From positions 43,030,344-43,094,343 of the forward strand of contig CP092879.1 in assembly GCA_030710605.1 (NCBI GenBank): a stretch of DNA of 64,000 nucleotides, given 5' to 3'. Positions 1 through 9,041 of this stretch are shown here, in pieces (positions within the stretch are counted from its first letter, which is position 1; each line of letters opens with the position of its first letter). Made by a program: the position numbers and the translations under genes. Under the pieces are notes generated by a model. That model saw only the letters and a list, made by a program, of their open reading frames with translations. It was not told where the DNA came from and did no database searches. This DNA comes from Cordylochernes scorpioides. Lineage: Eukaryota; Arthropoda; Arachnida; Pseudoscorpiones; Chernetidae.

Positions 1-304
1 TTTATAAATCTATATGTATGTAAAAAGATTTAAATTTAATATCAACACCTGACTTTTTTATTTTTTCTATTCTAGCGACTTCTAATAGTGACCTCTATTC
101 TACTTTAGCGACCACTTTTTAAAAGTGCTATGCCTTCTTTAATTAAAATATTGTTCTAAATAGCAAATGATGTCTTAAATACGACCAACGTTGTGCTTGC
201 GAGATACAATTGGTTCTTCACCAATGTACCAATTTATTTTTATAAATAATCATTAAAATAAACAGCAAGATGGACTGCATCAACATAATACAATATAATG
301 CGGC

Positions 305-625
305 TTATGATTGTTAAACGACATTTGAAAATGATCCCGAATGTGTTTCTTTTAAACGAAAAATCTAAATTTATTTTTAGGGAGAAATAACGATTATTTC
401 CAACCTGTGAAAAGTAATGATAAACGGAAAAATAAATGTTCCCATCCCTGGACTCTTTTATTTTCCCGTTTATCAATGCTCTTCACAATTCATCCTTTCA
501 TACTTCATCCTTAAGGTTAGAAATAATCATTATTTATCCTTAAAAATAAATTTCGATTTTTCGTTTAAAAGAAACACATGCGGGATAATTTTCAAATGTC
601 GTTTTACAATATTGTTGTCTAGGAA
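305..625. repeat. Head-to-head pair of a tRNA-SINE-like repeat body
   Basis: Two copies of one repeat lie in opposite orientation: about 305-445 (minus) and 446-625 (plus). Both contain the stretch with TCGTTTAAAAGAAACA and a run resembling CATCCTTTCATACTTCATCC. The same body occurs at 41790-41910, attached there to a tRNA-like head, so these look like headless copies of a tRNA-derived SINE. The two short open frames here are by-products of the repeat. The family assignment is inference. Confidence 0.5.
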
Positions 626-640
626 GGTGTTTACTTCTAT

Positions 641-1043
641 GATCAAGGATCACACACAGAGGCAGAAACTTCGATGTGAACAGGTTCTTACAAAAATCTG
701 CGTTTCCGTAAAAATCAGAAATTATCATTAATTCTCAAGATAAATTTGTTCTGTCGTTTAGACATAGTTAAAATAATTTTGCTTCTTTACCTATTTGAAA
801 AACGTTTCATCTCTAAAAACATAGGTGTAATGATTGTTCATTTGGGCGCATAGTTACATCAATTCTTAATGAACATGATCACCGAATTTGCTAGAAATTA
901 GAATAAAATAATCTTAATTAACGACCAACCCCTTTCCACAGACCCCCTAAGTCTTAAAACATCAAAATGACAAGCTTTAGAGTATTCAAGACTCTCCTAC
1001 CAGTATATATAAAGAAAAATCTTTACTTCTTATAGTTTATATA
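641..1043. other. No gene seen
   Basis: AT-rich sequence without a convincing open frame, RNA gene or recognised repeat. Confidence 0.4.
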
Positions 1044-1112
1044 AAAGGGCGTACCTGGATTTGTAAAGAAAAAAAAAAACGTTTTTTATTTACAGATCCA
1101 GGTACGCCTTTC
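1044..1112. repeat. Short perfect-type hairpin (foldback)
   Basis: Arms of about 23 bp (GGGCGTACCTGGAT and its complement near 1099-1112) surround an A/T-rich loop. It looks like a minimal MITE or the end pair of a deleted transposon. No partner copy was noticed elsewhere in the window. Confidence 0.5.
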
Positions 1113-1264
1113 TATATTAACTTAATTGATGGATCGCCTTTTGACTCAAACTTTTTGTAGTTTATTGCAGAGGAGTAAAATAGCCCATATATAATGTCTG
1201 CAATTTACCAAGAGATTTTTTTACATCAACGGTCTTAACAAAAGGCATTTTTAAGGTAAAAGTG

Positions 1265-1278
1265 AAAAAAAAAAAAAA
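1265..1278 (-). terminator. Pol III T-run terminator of tRNA-Asp
   Basis: Fourteen consecutive T residues on the minus strand begin two bases after the tRNA discriminator. This is a strong RNA polymerase III terminator in the expected place. Confidence 0.8.
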
Positions 1279-1279
1279 C

Positions 1280-1351
1280 CTCCCCGGCGGGGAATCGAAC
1301 CCCGGTCGCCCGCGTGACAGGCGGGAATACTAACCACTATACTACCGAGGA
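1280..1351 (-). tRNA. tRNA-Asp (anticodon GTC)
   Basis: The 72-nt minus-strand sequence folds into a complete cloverleaf. The acceptor TCCTCGG pairs with CCGGGGA, leaving a G discriminator. The anticodon stem CCCGC/GCGGG has loop CTGTCAC, and the T stem CGGGG/CCCCG has loop TTCGATT. The A box (TAGTATAGTGG) and B box (GGTTCGATTCC) are intact. There is no intron. It closely matches the conserved animal tRNA-Asp, and the stems have no mismatches apart from one G-T wobble, so it is probably functional. Confidence 0.95.
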
Positions 1352-1483
1352 CCTGATTTTGTTCATTGAAGAAAAATTTTAAAAGTATGATAAGAATTTT
1401 ATTGACTAAATATTATGTTTTGAATATTGATTAACCCATGTTACTATGGTATATAAACGTTGCCAACTATCCGGGTAAATAGT

Positions 1484-1698
1484 TCTTCAAATTAAAGATA
1501 CTTCGGCCAGTAAATCTTTTTTATTTTCTCGACGTTTCGACAAAAATCTTTTGTCCTCGTCAGGAGCGAACAAAAATTAAAACATTTGGCAAAGAGTTAA
1601 AAATTGTTCTTGGACGAGGACAAAAGATTTTTGTCGAAACGTCGAGGTAATAAAAAGATTTACTGGCCGAAGTATCTTTAATTTGAAGAACTATGAAT
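1484..1698. repeat. Foldback element with hammerhead-like core
   Basis: Inverted arms of about 80 bp (1484-1564 and 1612-1698) share the TACTTCGGCCAGTAAATCTT segment. Read on the minus strand, the left arm holds CTGACGA (1557-1563), a 7-bp stem GACAAAA/TTTTGTC, then GAAAC (1534-1538). This is the catalytic core layout of a hammerhead ribozyme. The right arm (plus strand) carries a decayed version. Such motifs are known from Penelope-like element terminal repeats, so this is probably a PLE-derived remnant. That origin is inference. Confidence 0.55.
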
Positions 1699-2265
1699 GC
1701 CGGCCAGGCAGCCTCTATCTTCAGGATATCCGGGTAAATGTGATAATTAACATAACATTTCCTTATTGCATATCATTAAAATTGGAGAGATCGATATAAA
1801 GATAATTCCGATAATACCAATTTATGAATGACGTATTGTTTTTGTGTCTATTTTTACCTGAGCGGGTTCCTTTTTTAACGATAAATTTCTTTTCATCAAC
1901 ATTTTATTAATATTTTGGCCATAAAATTGATCAAGCCACTTTACCAGCTAAACACTCTTTGGAAAATTTCTAATTCCAGGAATCCCTTATGAAAGCTTGT
2001 CTTGGATTGAAGAGGGCCATATCCCGAAACCGTGGTCTCCAAGTGAGCGCTCTGAATTTCTTAAAGCTGGTGTTGTGGCTTTGTCACCGCGTGGACATGG
2101 GAGAGGAGAGAAAGAGAGAACACCCAATAATAAATCTCTTCTTTACCATGTCCATACGTTCACGTTTATAACCGAAGAAGAGATTATCTGAAAGCTTCTG
2201 TGATTTATTTTTTGAAGTAAAAATTGGTGAAGTAATCTACTTTACTTTCATAAACTCTACTTATG
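1699..2265. other. No gene seen
   Basis: Mixed AT-rich DNA. Two overlapping 60-64 aa frames at 1989-2191 are low-content and resemble no family I know. Confidence 0.35.
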
Positions 2266-2478
2266 GGGGTAGGTTGAAGAGTGGTGTAAAGCGTCGATTT
2301 GGGTAAGCCACGACTCGGGATCGAATCCCACATAGGGAGTGCAAGTATCTAAATGTTGCTCAGGCTTTCAACATTTTTGTAGACATTTGGGGTTACTGCA
2401 GTAAAAACAGTCGCTAACTATTACCCATCATGAATATCATGGTCTGTAACATGTGTACTAGGGATAATAGTAAAAAAC
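2266..2478 (+). mobile_element. tRNA-derived SINE, internally deleted copy
   Basis: Starts with the GGGGGT head, has a B-box-like GGGATCGAATCCC, and ends in the family tail ATGGTCTGTAACATGTGTACT followed by an A-rich run. It matches the full copy at 47905-48215 at both ends but lacks part of the middle. It is an older, diverged member. Confidence 0.7.
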
Positions 2479-3175
2479 ACTATGATTTTATAGTTATTTT
2501 TGCAACAGGTCAAAGATAGTTCATATAATGGTGTGATGTTTAGTAACGTTTTTTTTGGATTATGTTCATTATTTAGTAGAGCAACTGATAACTACGGCGT
2601 TGTTCATTCATCCTCTAAGAGGACATAGTACCCGTAGTATTCCGAGAAGCCAATATTCTCAGCAAAAGAGACCGCACACATTCCATGGCAAAATCTATTG
2701 ACCCCATTGCGTGTTCGATTCCAAGTCTCTTTCAAATTAAGATTTCAATAACTTTATGCAAAACACCCCCGGAGCCCATTTAAATTTCAAATACTTGATC
2801 AATTTTGTAGCGAGCCCTATTTCTTTCATTTCTTAATCGAAAATTATATTTAGATTTCCTGTATTTTTTCTAGTTTATGTGATGACTGAGCTACAAGGTG
2901 TAGTTGGCACTCTGCGTTCTAGGACTCTGGGTTATCTATATCTCTCGCTACAGTGGTTTGTAAATGTTGTTTTTTTAAAAACATAAATGGTTGGTAGAGC
3001 AACAATTTTATTTATTTTTTGAAAATGGAGACAGAGTTTTTCTGAAACGTTGAGAAAATAAAGAATATTATTAAGAATTTTTGATTAATGTAAAATGATT
3101 ATTTTGTACATGCTTTCCTCTAGTTAGATGCGTACCCATTCTGTGAATAGGGGAAAGGCCTTAATGAATAAGAGT
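2479..3175. other. No gene seen; one B-box-like site
   Basis: Contains GTGTTCGATTCC near 2710 inside a weak tRNA-like hairpin (GAGAC/GTCTC ends) and a decayed foldback-like segment with CTGAAACGTTGAG near 3040. No gene is supported. Confidence 0.3.
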
Positions 3176-3960
3176 CGTTTTTAGGATAAAGAGGAACATT
3201 GTGCTATTAGGGTATGAGATATATGCATTGCATTGCCATCGGCAAAAAGCACGGGGCACCAATAATGTGTCAAAGTTGTATGGTGATGACGCTCTGAACA
3301 ATAAAGCGATGGTTTAAACAGAAACATCTTCTCCCATCCATGTAAAGGATACCGTCGAATAATAGATAAGAGCAGTTTATAGGATAAAGAGGGAGATTGT
3401 ACTAATAAGGTATGAGGAATATACACTGCATTGTCATCGACAAAAAGCACGGAGCACCAATAATGTGTCAAAGCTGGTGGTGACGCTCTTAATTCTAAGC
3501 CGATGGTTGAGACAGTAACAACTTCCTCCATCCATGTAAAGGATACCTTCGAATAATAGATAAGAGCAGTTTATAGGATAAAGAGGGATATTGTGCTAGT
3601 AGGGTATGGGATATATGCACTGCATTGTCATCGGCAAAAAGCACGGAGCACCAATAATGTGTCAACGCTGGTGGTGACGCTCTTAATACTAAACCGATGG
3701 TTGAAACAGAAACAACTTCCCCCCATCCATGTAAAGGATATCTACGAATGATAGATAAGAGCATAAACATAAGAGGGACATTGGACATTGTGCTAGTAGG
3801 GTATGGAATATATGCACTGCATTGTCATCGACAACAAGCACGGAGTACCAATAATGTGTCAAAGGTGGTGGTGACGAGTTGAACACTAAGCCGATGGTTG
3901 AGACAGTAACAACTTCCTCCATCCCTGCTGAGGCGTAACAACGTGGGTATGGAATGTGAC
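3176..3960. repeat. ~195-bp tandem repeat, about four units
   Basis: Units begin near 3183, 3381, 3575 and about 3770. Each holds AGGATAAAGAGG, a segment with GCATTGTCATCG, CACCAATAATGTGTCA and CCATCCATGTAAAGGATA. Spacings of 198, 194 and about 197 bp are irregular, so the open frames seen on the minus strand do not stay in phase and are not a repeated protein. Confidence 0.85.
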
Positions 3961-4088
3961 AGGTGGACAATGACACTGGGTAAAAAAAAGTGTCCGATAT
4001 AAAATAATCTCATTTGAAGGTCAAGGAAGTAATCGGGAAACCATCTTCTTATTGATTCCCTTGAATAAAGTCCAATGGAAGTCAAATA

Positions 4089-5383
4089 CCAGGTCTATTA
4101 GTATGAAATGCAAAAATGGCTGCCAGAGGGCGCTGTGCAACTTTATTTGAGCCGACGGTGGCGCTGTTGAAGGCATTTTGTTTTTTGACTCACGTGGCAT
4201 CAGCATGCGTGGAGTTTTAGAAAAATTCAAATCGTGGAAAATTTCTGGAGCCCGTGGAAAATGGTGATTTCCGAGCCAAAAAGTGCCCATATGCGGGAAG
4301 TTTTGTTGTTCGCCTTCAACTGGAAGAAAGGTGCCACTGAAGCCCACCGAATGCTCGAGGAAGTTCACGGCGACCATGATCTAAGAAAATCGCAGTGTTA
4401 CAGGTGGCTTAAAAAATTCCAAAGTGGCGATTTCGAACTTGATAATGAACCACGTGGAAAACCGCACCAAAAGTTCGAGGACGCTAAACAGCAAGCTTTG
4501 TTGGATGAGGACAGTACCCAAACGCAGAAGAAACTCGCGAAACAGCTCCAGGTGTCTCAAGGTGCTGTTTCCCTACGTTTAAACAGCCTCAGAATGACCC
4601 AAAAGCTTTCCAGATGGGTCCCCCACGAGTTGAGCGAAAGGCAGCAAGAACGGCGTCTGGTAACCTGCGAAGGGCTGCTCGCCAGGCATGAAAAGAAGTC
4701 ATTTTTGCACCGAATTGAAACTTCTGATAAGAAATGGATCCACTTCAGCAATCCTACGTGCCAAAAGTCGTGGGGCCTGCCCGGCCAATTTCCAAAACAG
4801 ACGCCTAGGCCCAATCGCTTCGAAAAAAAGGCAATGCTTTGCATATGGTGGGACCAGACCGGCGTAGTATATTTCGAGCTCCTAAAACCTGGCGAAACGG
4901 TCAATACCTGGTATACTAGTCGCTACGAACAACAAATGCAAAGTTTGAGAGAGGCGTTGAATGAAAAAAGACCGGAATGGCGTGAAAAGCACAACAAGCT
5001 GATACTGCAGCATGACAACGCTCCAGCCCACAACGCTACGGTGGTCAAAAACATCATAAAAGACTTGGGCTGGGAACTCTTACCCCACCCGCCATACTCA
5101 CCAGACTTAGTGCCGTCGGACTACCACCTTTTCACATCTTTAGGACATGCCCTAAAAAAACAGGAATTTTCGAACTCAGACATACACCGAAAATGGCTTG
5201 TTGACTGGTTCGACTCAAAAGGAATATAATTTTTCAGACAAGGAATTCGAAAATTTCCTGAAAGGTGGTCCGAGTGTATAGCTAATCAGGGCAATTACTT
5301 TGAATAAAAAATCTTTTGTTGTATGGAATTGGTGAACTTTTGAATTCACTGAAAATTTTCGCGTTTCATACTAATAGACCTGG
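4089..5383 (+). mobile_element. mariner DNA transposon, nearly whole
   Basis: Terminal inverted repeats CCAGGTCTATTAGTATGAAA (left) and its complement at the right end are flanked by TA on both sides (4087-4088 and 5384-5385), the standard mariner target duplication. The ~1.3 kb length and single transposase frame are typical. TIRs match almost perfectly by eye, suggesting a fairly recent insertion. Confidence 0.92.
4234..5229 (+). CDS. Mariner transposase with premature stop near the C-terminus
   Basis: Encodes a cut-and-paste DDE/D transposase. The N-terminal half has the paired helix-turn-helix region (RKSQCYRWLKKFQSGDFEL). The catalytic domain shows SDKKWIHF, LQHDNAPAHN and YSPDLVPSDYHLF, matching the mariner DD34D pattern. 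The frame stops at 5227-5229. Reading on in the same frame gives a normal mariner tail (PERWSECIANQGNYFE) ending at 5305-5307, so a nonsense codon removes about 26 residues. The catalytic residues lie upstream of it. An internal Met at the MVISEP position could be the true start. Confidence 0.9.
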   Translation: MENFWSPWKMVISEPKSAHMREVLLFAFNWKKGATEAHRMLEEVHGDHDLRKSQCYRWLKKFQSGDFELDNEPRGKPHQKFEDAKQQALLDEDSTQTQKKLAKQLQVSQGAVSLRLNSLRMTQKLSRWVPHELSERQQERRLVTCEGLLARHEKKSFLHRIETSDKKWIHFSNPTCQKSWGLPGQFPKQTPRPNRFEKKAMLCIWWDQTGVVYFELLKPGETVNTWYTSRYEQQMQSLREALNEKRPEWREKHNKLILQHDNAPAHNATVVKNIIKDLGWELLPHPPYSPDLVPSDYHLFTSLGHALKKQEFSNSDIHRKWLVDWFDSKGI

Positions 5384-5647
5384 TACATTAATGAAGATAG
5401 CTCGGCAGAAGGAAACTCAAGATAGAGAAGCATGACGCTGCAAATGTCCACCATGAGGTAAAATTGTCCTTGAGGGGAGAAATCGCCTCAGAAGACAGAA
5501 GAACCTAATTTATTTGGCTAACGGCATAGACAGAAGAAGATACTGGTAAACCATTTCTGTATCAAGCACTGCTGAGAAAACAATATGGATAAAATATCTA
5601 ATCTACATACAAACCAAATTGGAGAATATTTGTCCATATAGTCACAA

Positions 5648-5782
5648 GGGGTTGGACTTTTGCGAAAATCGGGGGCTATTGAAGATTTTTTTTTCCAGAA
5701 AAAAAGTGTCCAGTCTGGGATTCGATCCTGATCGTGGATGTCGAAAATCGACGGTTTATGTCATCAGTCATTAGTTCCCCCC
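5648..5782 (-). mobile_element. tRNA-derived SINE, head half
   Basis: Minus-strand fragment of the family seen complete at 47905-48215. It has the GGGGG start, the tRNA-like head with B-box GGATCGAATCC, and the following linker to GGGGTTGGAC. The distal body and tail are absent. Confidence 0.7.
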
Positions 5783-6434
5783 TGGCCAGAGCTGAAGACA
5801 AAGGAAGCTGCAGACGGAGTTGAAACAACGGCAATGGCTGCCGTTCAGCCATGTGGAAGGCCAGGGAAAACCATCTCACATCAATCTTCCTAAGATCTCT
5901 TTTACATCTTAACCACTTTTTTATATAAATTTTATGAACTCTTTCACTTTATACATGTAAATCTATAAATACGTATTTAATCCCAAATTTCAATTTGTTT
6001 GTTTTCTCTGTAATAGGCGTAAATACTTCGATATCGCGCGCCTTGTTGATTAATAAATGAATAAAATTAAGATCACAGTAGGATGGTACTCCAAAAGGCA
6101 TCTGAGGATTAGTCCTGGAAAGGAAGTGTTGAGAAGACAAAAATACTGCAACAAAACTATGGGTTGAGGATAAATAGATTTGAGAATCAGATGTAATATT
6201 TCGATTCTTTTTTAAATAAAAAAAATATATCTTTCCCCTTAATTCGGCTTCATATGAAATCTAACAGCAAAACTTCTCGTTAGCGATCTATCTGATGTTA
6301 ACCATCTTTGTGAAATAAAAATAACTTGATCCGACGTAACGCAACTTAAGGAGAGGGGCTATCTTCAAGATAGTTTTAAGGCTTTTTGAGAGATTTCGCA
6401 TAGGAGGTTCTATTGTATAGTGCTTTAGTTATTA
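5783..6434. other. No gene seen upstream of CFAP100
   Basis: AT-rich with scattered short frames. No recognised exon or repeat. Confidence 0.3.
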
Positions 6435-6510
6435 CAGTAGAAACTCCATGAGAGGACATTCCCGTTAGAGGACACCTTTCTACAAAGTGTGTTTCATTTG
6501 GTTTAGTTAT
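6435..6510 (+). repeat. Tigger/pogo-like MITE relic (left end)
   Basis: A TA is followed by CAGTAGAAACTCCATGAGAGGACA. The match is close to the left terminus at 47803, and a second block TTAGAGGACACCTTTCTACA is also shared. No right terminus is seen. Confidence 0.55.
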
Positions 6511-6666
6511 AAATAAACATATTTAGATGGTTGAGACCAATCAGTGAGTTCACCCATGGAAACCAAACTTTCACATTCCTGATAGGTTTTAGAACAAAAA
6601 AAAAAAATCTTTTGAAACTATCTGGAATAAAACAAAAAGTTTTGGGAAATATAAGAAGAAATTAGG

Positions 6667-8274
6667 ATGGAGAAAAGAAAGGGCGTAACATTTCAAAATT
6701 TGCCCCATCCAGTGATGGCTAGGCGAAGGAAAGAGAAGACCTTGAAGACCCTCGAGGAAGAAGGCATATACAACAAGCTGAAGCCTGAAGCAATCAGCGA
6801 TATCCTCTCCAAACTTCCAGACATCGATGCCATGTACCAGAAATACAAGACTCCGTACGACAGGGCACTAGCCATGAAGAACTTCAGAATTCCCGCCTTC
6901 AACAACAGAGTACTTCGGAAGATGCGCGAATCAGCCATGAAAGAAGAACCCAGACACAAACCATCTTCAGAATTCATCGAACCAAATTTCTTACTGGATA
7001 TGACGAAAGAGACAGCAAAGGCTTTTAAAGGAGTTAAAGATCGTCATTCTCTTATGTCTAGAGAATTATTCATTAATGAATTTTCCGTTCAGTTAAAAAG
7101 AAGCGAAACTCAAAAACTTCAACAAATTGAGCTTGAACAGGATCGTCAAGTAACCCAAGAAGAGGAAGATCTTGAATACCATGCTAATTATTTCGCTGAA
7201 TATATCAAAACCAGCGATAGGATTTGCGCGGAGGCTAAAGCTGAATCTATAAAGGAAACTAAAAAAAGACTCGAAAAAATTAGGGATATCAAAACTTTGC
7301 AGTCGATGGTAGCTGCGCTCAATAACAACATCCGTTCTCTAGAAGATACATTATCTGGTCTTGTCACCTTAGAAGAATTTCTTGACAATCTTGCACCGCC
7401 AAGCTGGCGTCGTGAGAAGAAAGAAGTTCTTCGGAGGGAAAGAATGAATATCAGCGAAGCTGATATGGAAATTTTAAGAAAACTTAAAGCTGAAAAAGAG
7501 AAAGAGACCCGAGGAATGGAAGAAACGGTCAATTTGGACGAATATATTGAAAGCTCTAATCTACAAACACCCGCCTCTATATATTTCAACAGACCAGAAC
7601 AGTTAACTGAATTACTCGGCGACTTAGAAGAAACCAATCTGGCATTGATACATCACCTTCAGAGAACGATGGAAGCCTTGGAGCTTGCTACAGCCAATTA
7701 TAACATAACAGAAGAGAAGCTCAGTTATGAAACGAATGTATTAAAAGAACAATATCACACTATTGAAGATAGTATTAAAATAGAAGAAGAAAAATCAAAC
7801 AATTTGAGTCAAATGATTCAAGCATATCAACGATCAGAAAAAGAAGAAGCAAAATCTCATGATACAGGTTTGGATGAGATTAACAACCGCGTTATGGATT
7901 TGTATTCAGCTTGTGTGGGTGGATCGACCAATCTCAATACCATCATGCTGCTGACGGCTGTGGAACAGTACCTGGAGGAACTAGAAGAACGAAAGTCTGC
8001 TATACCAACAGAAATACTAGAGAAGTACTACAAGATCATGCTGCGCCGACGGCTTGTACAGCAGCGCCAGTTGGAAAAGGAAGAGAAGGCGAAACAACAG
8101 GAAGAAAGGTTCAGAAAGATTATGCTGATGTACGAGACCCGTGAAAAGAAGAAGCCAACTCGCAAGCTCGTATATCGTTCCGCACCTCCCATCAGGAAAT
8201 ACAGGAAGCGAACAACAGACCGTACAAGACAGAGTATGGAAAACGAAGAACTTATGAAGGAACTGTTTACTTAA
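6667..8274 (+). CDS. CFAP100: Cilia- and flagella-associated protein 100 (CCDC37) homologue
   Basis: A 535-aa, highly charged coiled-coil protein. Known relatives (CFAP100/MIA1, DUF4200 family) belong to the modifier-of-inner-arms complex that regulates axonemal inner dynein arms in motile cilia and sperm flagella. Family landmarks in order: a DUF4200-like coiled coil around residues 130-250 (LKRSETQKLQQIELEQ, IRSLEDTLSGLVTLEEFLDN, LAPPSWR), then FNRPEQLTELLGDLEETNL, and a basic C-terminus with KLVYRSAPP. Human CFAP100 is somewhat longer, mainly N-terminally. The start has a good context (AGGATGG). The whole protein lies in one exon with AATAAA at 8328-8333 followed by an A-rich run, so it may be an intact retrocopy or an intron-poor gene. 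CCDC38 is the nearest alternative. Confidence 0.82.
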   Translation: MEKRKGVTFQNLPHPVMARRRKEKTLKTLEEEGIYNKLKPEAISDILSKLPDIDAMYQKYKTPYDRALAMKNFRIPAFNNRVLRKMRESAMKEEPRHKPSSEFIEPNFLLDMTKETAKAFKGVKDRHSLMSRELFINEFSVQLKRSETQKLQQIELEQDRQVTQEEEDLEYHANYFAEYIKTSDRICAEAKAESIKETKKRLEKIRDIKTLQSMVAALNNNIRSLEDTLSGLVTLEEFLDNLAPPSWRREKKEVLRRERMNISEADMEILRKLKAEKEKETRGMEETVNLDEYIESSNLQTPASIYFNRPEQLTELLGDLEETNLALIHHLQRTMEALELATANYNITEEKLSYETNVLKEQYHTIEDSIKIEEEKSNNLSQMIQAYQRSEKEEAKSHDTGLDEINNRVMDLYSACVGGSTNLNTIMLLTAVEQYLEELEERKSAIPTEILEKYYKIMLRRRLVQQRQLEKEEKAKQQEERFRKIMLMYETREKKKPTRKLVYRSAPPIRKYRKRTTDRTRQSMENEELMKELFT

Positions 8275-8333
8275 CTATGTGAAAATGCAAGGATATTTGA
8301 ACTAAAACAAATTTAGCAAATAATAATAATAAA

Positions 8334-8693
8334 AAAAAGATTAAAAGGACGATCATTCCTTGTTATGAAAAAAATTGGAAGGGCCTTGCTTATCAATGTA
8401 GATTCTGTGTGTGCCTAAGATATTCTCCAAAACAATCTTCAGACCATTGTAGGTCTGCAGTAGAACTTCCAGAAGTAGAGCTTTCGTGTTCTTTTGTTTC
8501 TTCTGGAGTTTTTAGTTTTCGGAGGTTGTATTAGATAAGGAAAACAAAACGGCCTAACTTATCTGTCCCTGTTTATTGAATGTTCAATTTTCCAGAACTA
8601 CAGAAAGCGGGTAAACATTGAATACAAGGATCCTTTTATGTTTATAAACAGTAAGGACTTATATATAAAATTTAGGAAATTCTGTTAATATAT
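8334..8693. other. No gene seen between CFAP100 and the gypsy element
   Basis: Unremarkable AT-rich flank. It ends in ATAT, the apparent 4-bp target duplication of the LTR element. Confidence 0.4.
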
Positions 8694-9041
8694 TGTTGCA
8701 CTGGGCTGCGGTTTGGCAGATTCTTCAGTCTTGAGTCTCTCCTCAGACGTGTCTTGCATCTTTCCAGAACGTGTCTCAACCATCTTACAAGGTTAAACCA
8801 GTCAATAATAAGACAACTATAAATTTAGGTAGCACCTAGAATCTCCCTTTATTTACCACATCAAAGTTTAAAGCATGTAGGGTATTTAGTGTATCAAAAT
8901 ACAAATGTTTTATAGTACATAATATTTTATATTAATAATCTGTTTTATAAAAATAAATAAATTTATAATTTAAATTTTAAATATATTAAAAATAATATTA
9001 TAAATAATTTTAAAAATAGGCGCATTAATCATGATGCAACA
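8694..9041 (-). repeat. 3' LTR of the gypsy element
   Basis: 348-bp direct repeat of 13566-13913, with TG/CA termini on both strands. The last codons of pol run into it. It carries AT-rich sequence with several potential poly(A) signals. Confidence 0.93.

Noticed and set aside
2675-2745. tRNA-like hairpin with GTGTTCGATTCC
   Set aside because: End stems pair but no proper T or anticodon stem; not supported as tRNA.
3181-3976. Three similar minus-strand frames of about 95-116 aa
   Set aside because: They are the same tandem repeat read in shifted phase; unit spacing is not a constant multiple of three.
4021-4377. 118-aa minus frame across the mariner left end
   Set aside because: Antisense of the transposase start and TIR; shadow.
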